DNA from: Marinobacter zhanjiangensis
GTDB taxonomy: Bacteria > Pseudomonadota > Gammaproteobacteria > Pseudomonadales > Oleiphilaceae
Assembly: GCF_014651935.1 (NCBI RefSeq)
Contig: NZ_BMXV01000001.1
Coordinates: 558,001 to 622,000 of the forward strand
Length of the DNA stretch: 64,000 nt
Direction of reading: 5' to 3'
Position numbers and translations under genes: made by a program. The notes under the pieces were generated by a model. The model had not been told where the DNA came from. It searched no databases and saw only the letters and a program-made list of their open reading frames with translations. Shown here in pieces: positions 60,821 through 64,000 of the stretch. The first letter of the stretch is position 1; every line of letters begins with the position of its first letter.

Positions 60821-61357
60821 ATGGCAGTAATGACAACGCTGGCACGCCCCTACGCCCGGGCAGCCTTCGAGACCGCCAAGGGCCAGGACTCCCTGGACCA
60901 GTGGTCTGAAGTGCTGACCATGGCAGGTCGGGTTGCGGCTAACAGCGACGTGAAAAAGCTTCTCACGCATCCCGGTGTCGACCGGTCCACCAAGGCAGAC
61001 ATTATTCTGGAGTTTGCCGGCACCGAGGTTTCCGAAACGGTCCGCAACTTCTTCGCCATTCTCGCTGAAAGAGGCCGTCTGGCAATGCTTCCGGAGATCT
61101 CCGAACTGTTCCGCAAGTTCCGCTCGGATCTGGAACGCACTGTCGAGATTGACGTCACCGCAGCCTTCGAGCTGACGGAAGAACAGCAGCAGAAGCTGGC
61201 CGAGGCCCTGTCGAAGAAACTTGACCGGCAGGTAACGCTTTCCACCCAGGCGGACAAGGCCCTGATTGGCGGTGTGGTTGTACGCACCGGCGACATGGTG
61301 ATCGACGCCTCTGTACGCGGAAAGCTGAGTAAACTCGCCGACACACTGGGCGCCTGA
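60821..61357 (+). CDS. atpH: F-type ATP synthase subunit delta
   Basis: A 178-residue subunit with the family opening [17 protein letters not shown] and end [20 protein letters not shown]. It links the b dimer to the alpha subunits. It is 12 bases after atpF. Confidence 0.96.
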   Translation: MAVMTTLARPYARAAFETAKGQDSLDQWSEVLTMAGRVAANSDVKKLLTHPGVDRSTKADIILEFAGTEVSETVRNFFAILAERGRLAMLPEISELFRKFRSDLERTVEIDVTAAFELTEEQQQKLAEALSKKLDRQVTLSTQADKALIGGVVVRTGDMVIDASVRGKLSKLADTLGA

Positions 61358-61385
61358 TTTCAGCACAAGGTTTGAGGACAAAGGC

Positions 61386-62930
<1,545 letters not shown>

Positions 62931-62935
62931 ATCCT

Positions 62936-62959
62936 CTGGCCCGCTCCGTAGCGGGCCAG
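62936..62959 (+). other. Hairpin between atpA and atpG
   Basis: CTGGCCCGCT, CCGT loop, AGCGGGCCAG: a perfect ten-base stem five bases after the atpA stop, with no T tract. It is probably an intercistronic mRNA stabiliser or processing site. Confidence 0.55.
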
Positions 62960-62999
62960 CTGGTTCCTATGAGTGTCTAACTTGAAAAGGCAGTGACTT

Positions 63000-63860
63000 A
63001 TGGCCGTCGGAAAAGAAATACGTAACCAGATCGGAAGCATCAAGAGCACGCAGAAGATCACCTCCGCCATGGAAATGGTGGCGGCGAGCAAGATGCGCAA
63101 GGCTCAGGAACGCATGCAGGCGACGCGCCCGTATGCCGAGAAGATGCGTCAGGTTATTGGGCACATCGCGCTGGCCAACCAGGATTACCGTCACAGCTTC
63201 ATGGTGGAGCGTGAGGTAAACCGGGTTGGTTACATCGTGATTTCCTCTGACCGTGGACTGTGTGGTGGTTTGAACAGCAACCTGTTCAGGAAGCTGGTCC
63301 GTGACATGCGTGACTGGAAAAACAAGGGTGTCGAAGCCGACCTCTGTGCAATCGGTCAGAAAGGCGCCTCGTTTTTCCGCAACTATGGCGGCAATGTTGT
63401 CGCGGCACTGACCCACCTGGGCGACAACCCCAGCGCGGAAAAGCTCATCGGTAACGTCAAGGTGATGCTGGACGCGTTCGAGGAAGGTCGCATCGACCGG
63501 CTGTACGTGGTGCACAACGAGTTTGTGAACACCATGACCCAACAGCCGTCTGTGGAACAGCTGCTGCCCCTGCCGCCCAGCGAAGACGAAGAGATCAGAA
63601 ATCAGTGGGATTATCTCTACGAGCCGGCTGCGGCAACCATCCTGGATGGACTCCTGCCACGCTATATCGAATCCCAGGTATACCAGGGCGTGGTGGAAAA
63701 CCTGGCCTGCGAGCAAGCGGCCCGGATGATTGCCATGAAGAGTGCGACTGACAACGCAGGCGACATCATCGATGACCTGCAGCTGGCCTACAACAAGGCC
63801 CGTCAGGCAGCCATCACCCAGGAAATTTCGGAGATTGTGAGCGGCGCGGCTTCGGTCTGA
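63000..63860 (+). CDS. atpG: F-type ATP synthase subunit gamma
   Basis: A 286-residue central-stalk rotor. The N-terminal helix [20 protein letters not shown] and the C-terminal helix [20 protein letters not shown] are the rotor coiled coil; [15 protein letters not shown] is the family block. The length is standard. It is followed after 55 bases by atpD. Confidence 0.98.
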   Translation: MAVGKEIRNQIGSIKSTQKITSAMEMVAASKMRKAQERMQATRPYAEKMRQVIGHIALANQDYRHSFMVEREVNRVGYIVISSDRGLCGGLNSNLFRKLVRDMRDWKNKGVEADLCAIGQKGASFFRNYGGNVVAALTHLGDNPSAEKLIGNVKVMLDAFEEGRIDRLYVVHNEFVNTMTQQPSVEQLLPLPPSEDEEIRNQWDYLYEPAAATILDGLLPRYIESQVYQGVVENLACEQAARMIAMKSATDNAGDIIDDLQLAYNKARQAAITQEISEIVSGAASV

Positions 63861-63915
63861 TGCAGATCATGATCCAACTGGTTTTGAAGACTATTGAGAT
63901 AACGAGGAACCGAGC

Positions 63916-64000
63916 ATGAGTAGCGGACACATCGTTCAGATCATTGGCGCGGTTATCGACGTGGAATTTCCGCGTGAATCCGTACCCAACGTTTATGACG
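63916..64000 (+). CDS. atpD: F-type ATP synthase subunit beta (partial)
   Basis: The first 28 codons before the window ends, [20 protein letters not shown] then ESVPNVYD, the invariant AtpD start. Upstream AACGAGGAACCGAGC contains a GAGG ribosome site. The order atpG then atpD confirms the call. Confidence 0.97.
   Translation, partial: MSSGHIVQIIGAVIDVEFPRESVPNVYD

Overview
The window looks like the replication-origin region of a halophilic or marine gammaproteobacterium, most like Marinobacter or a close relative. This is inferred from gene content and order, not from a database match. The right half holds the conserved origin block: gyrB, recF, an AarF/UbiB-type kinase, dnaN and dnaA on the minus strand, then oriC, then rpmH, rnpA, yidD, yidC and mnmE on the plus strand. 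Further right come mnmG, rsmG, parA, parB and the atpIBEFHAG(D) operon. The halophilic or marine inference rests on two ectoine-hydroxylase-type dioxygenases, an OsmF/Yeh-type osmolyte importer and a secreted multidomain pectate lyase.

Left part (1-17 kb), accessory and mixed. It starts with the tail of a SagB-type nitroreductase and a pyridoxamine-oxidase-like flavoprotein. Next come a REP-associated (Y1) transposase with a repeat of its leader, a serine hydrolase coupled to a small membrane protein, a signal-peptide protein and a lysophospholipase-like hydrolase. A membrane diguanylate cyclase and a periplasmic solute-binding protein follow. The ybhP-clsB-ybhN operon for membrane phospholipid work comes next. 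The 11-17 kb stretch holds DUF3775 and DUF3135 proteins, a TauD-like dioxygenase, a divergent EctD paralogue facing a Crp/Fnr regulator, an HdeD-family membrane protein and an orphan CheB-like methylesterase.

Middle part (17-35 kb), transport and signalling. It contains a four-gene quaternary-amine-type ABC importer, a YkgJ-type cysteine cluster protein, and an 816-residue (from its likely start) LOV-PAS-GGDEF-EAL protein that probably couples blue light to cyclic-di-GMP. It also has a HipBA toxin-antitoxin pair with a readable promoter and twin operators beside a decayed TauE/SafE gene. A VC0807-like membrane protein, the pectate lyase, and a complete Liv-type ABC importer followed by a TetR regulator complete the region.

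Right part (35-64 kb), core. Two parS palindromes lie inside recF, so the ParB encoded about 20 kb away probably loads there. oriC lies between dnaA and rpmH. A second AT-rich region with two perfect DnaA boxes sits in front of mnmG, and a third perfect DnaA box abuts the parB start codon. Between mnmE and mnmG an accessory block is inserted: a second, more canonical ectD, a DUF3833 lipoprotein and an RND efflux pair without an outer-membrane component. No tRNA, rRNA or CRISPR array was seen.

The most interesting points are the origin architecture (parS in recF, extra DnaA boxes at mnmG and parB, a UbiB-like kinase co-transcribed with dnaN and recF), the LOV photoreceptor protein, and the paired EctD paralogues without ectABC.
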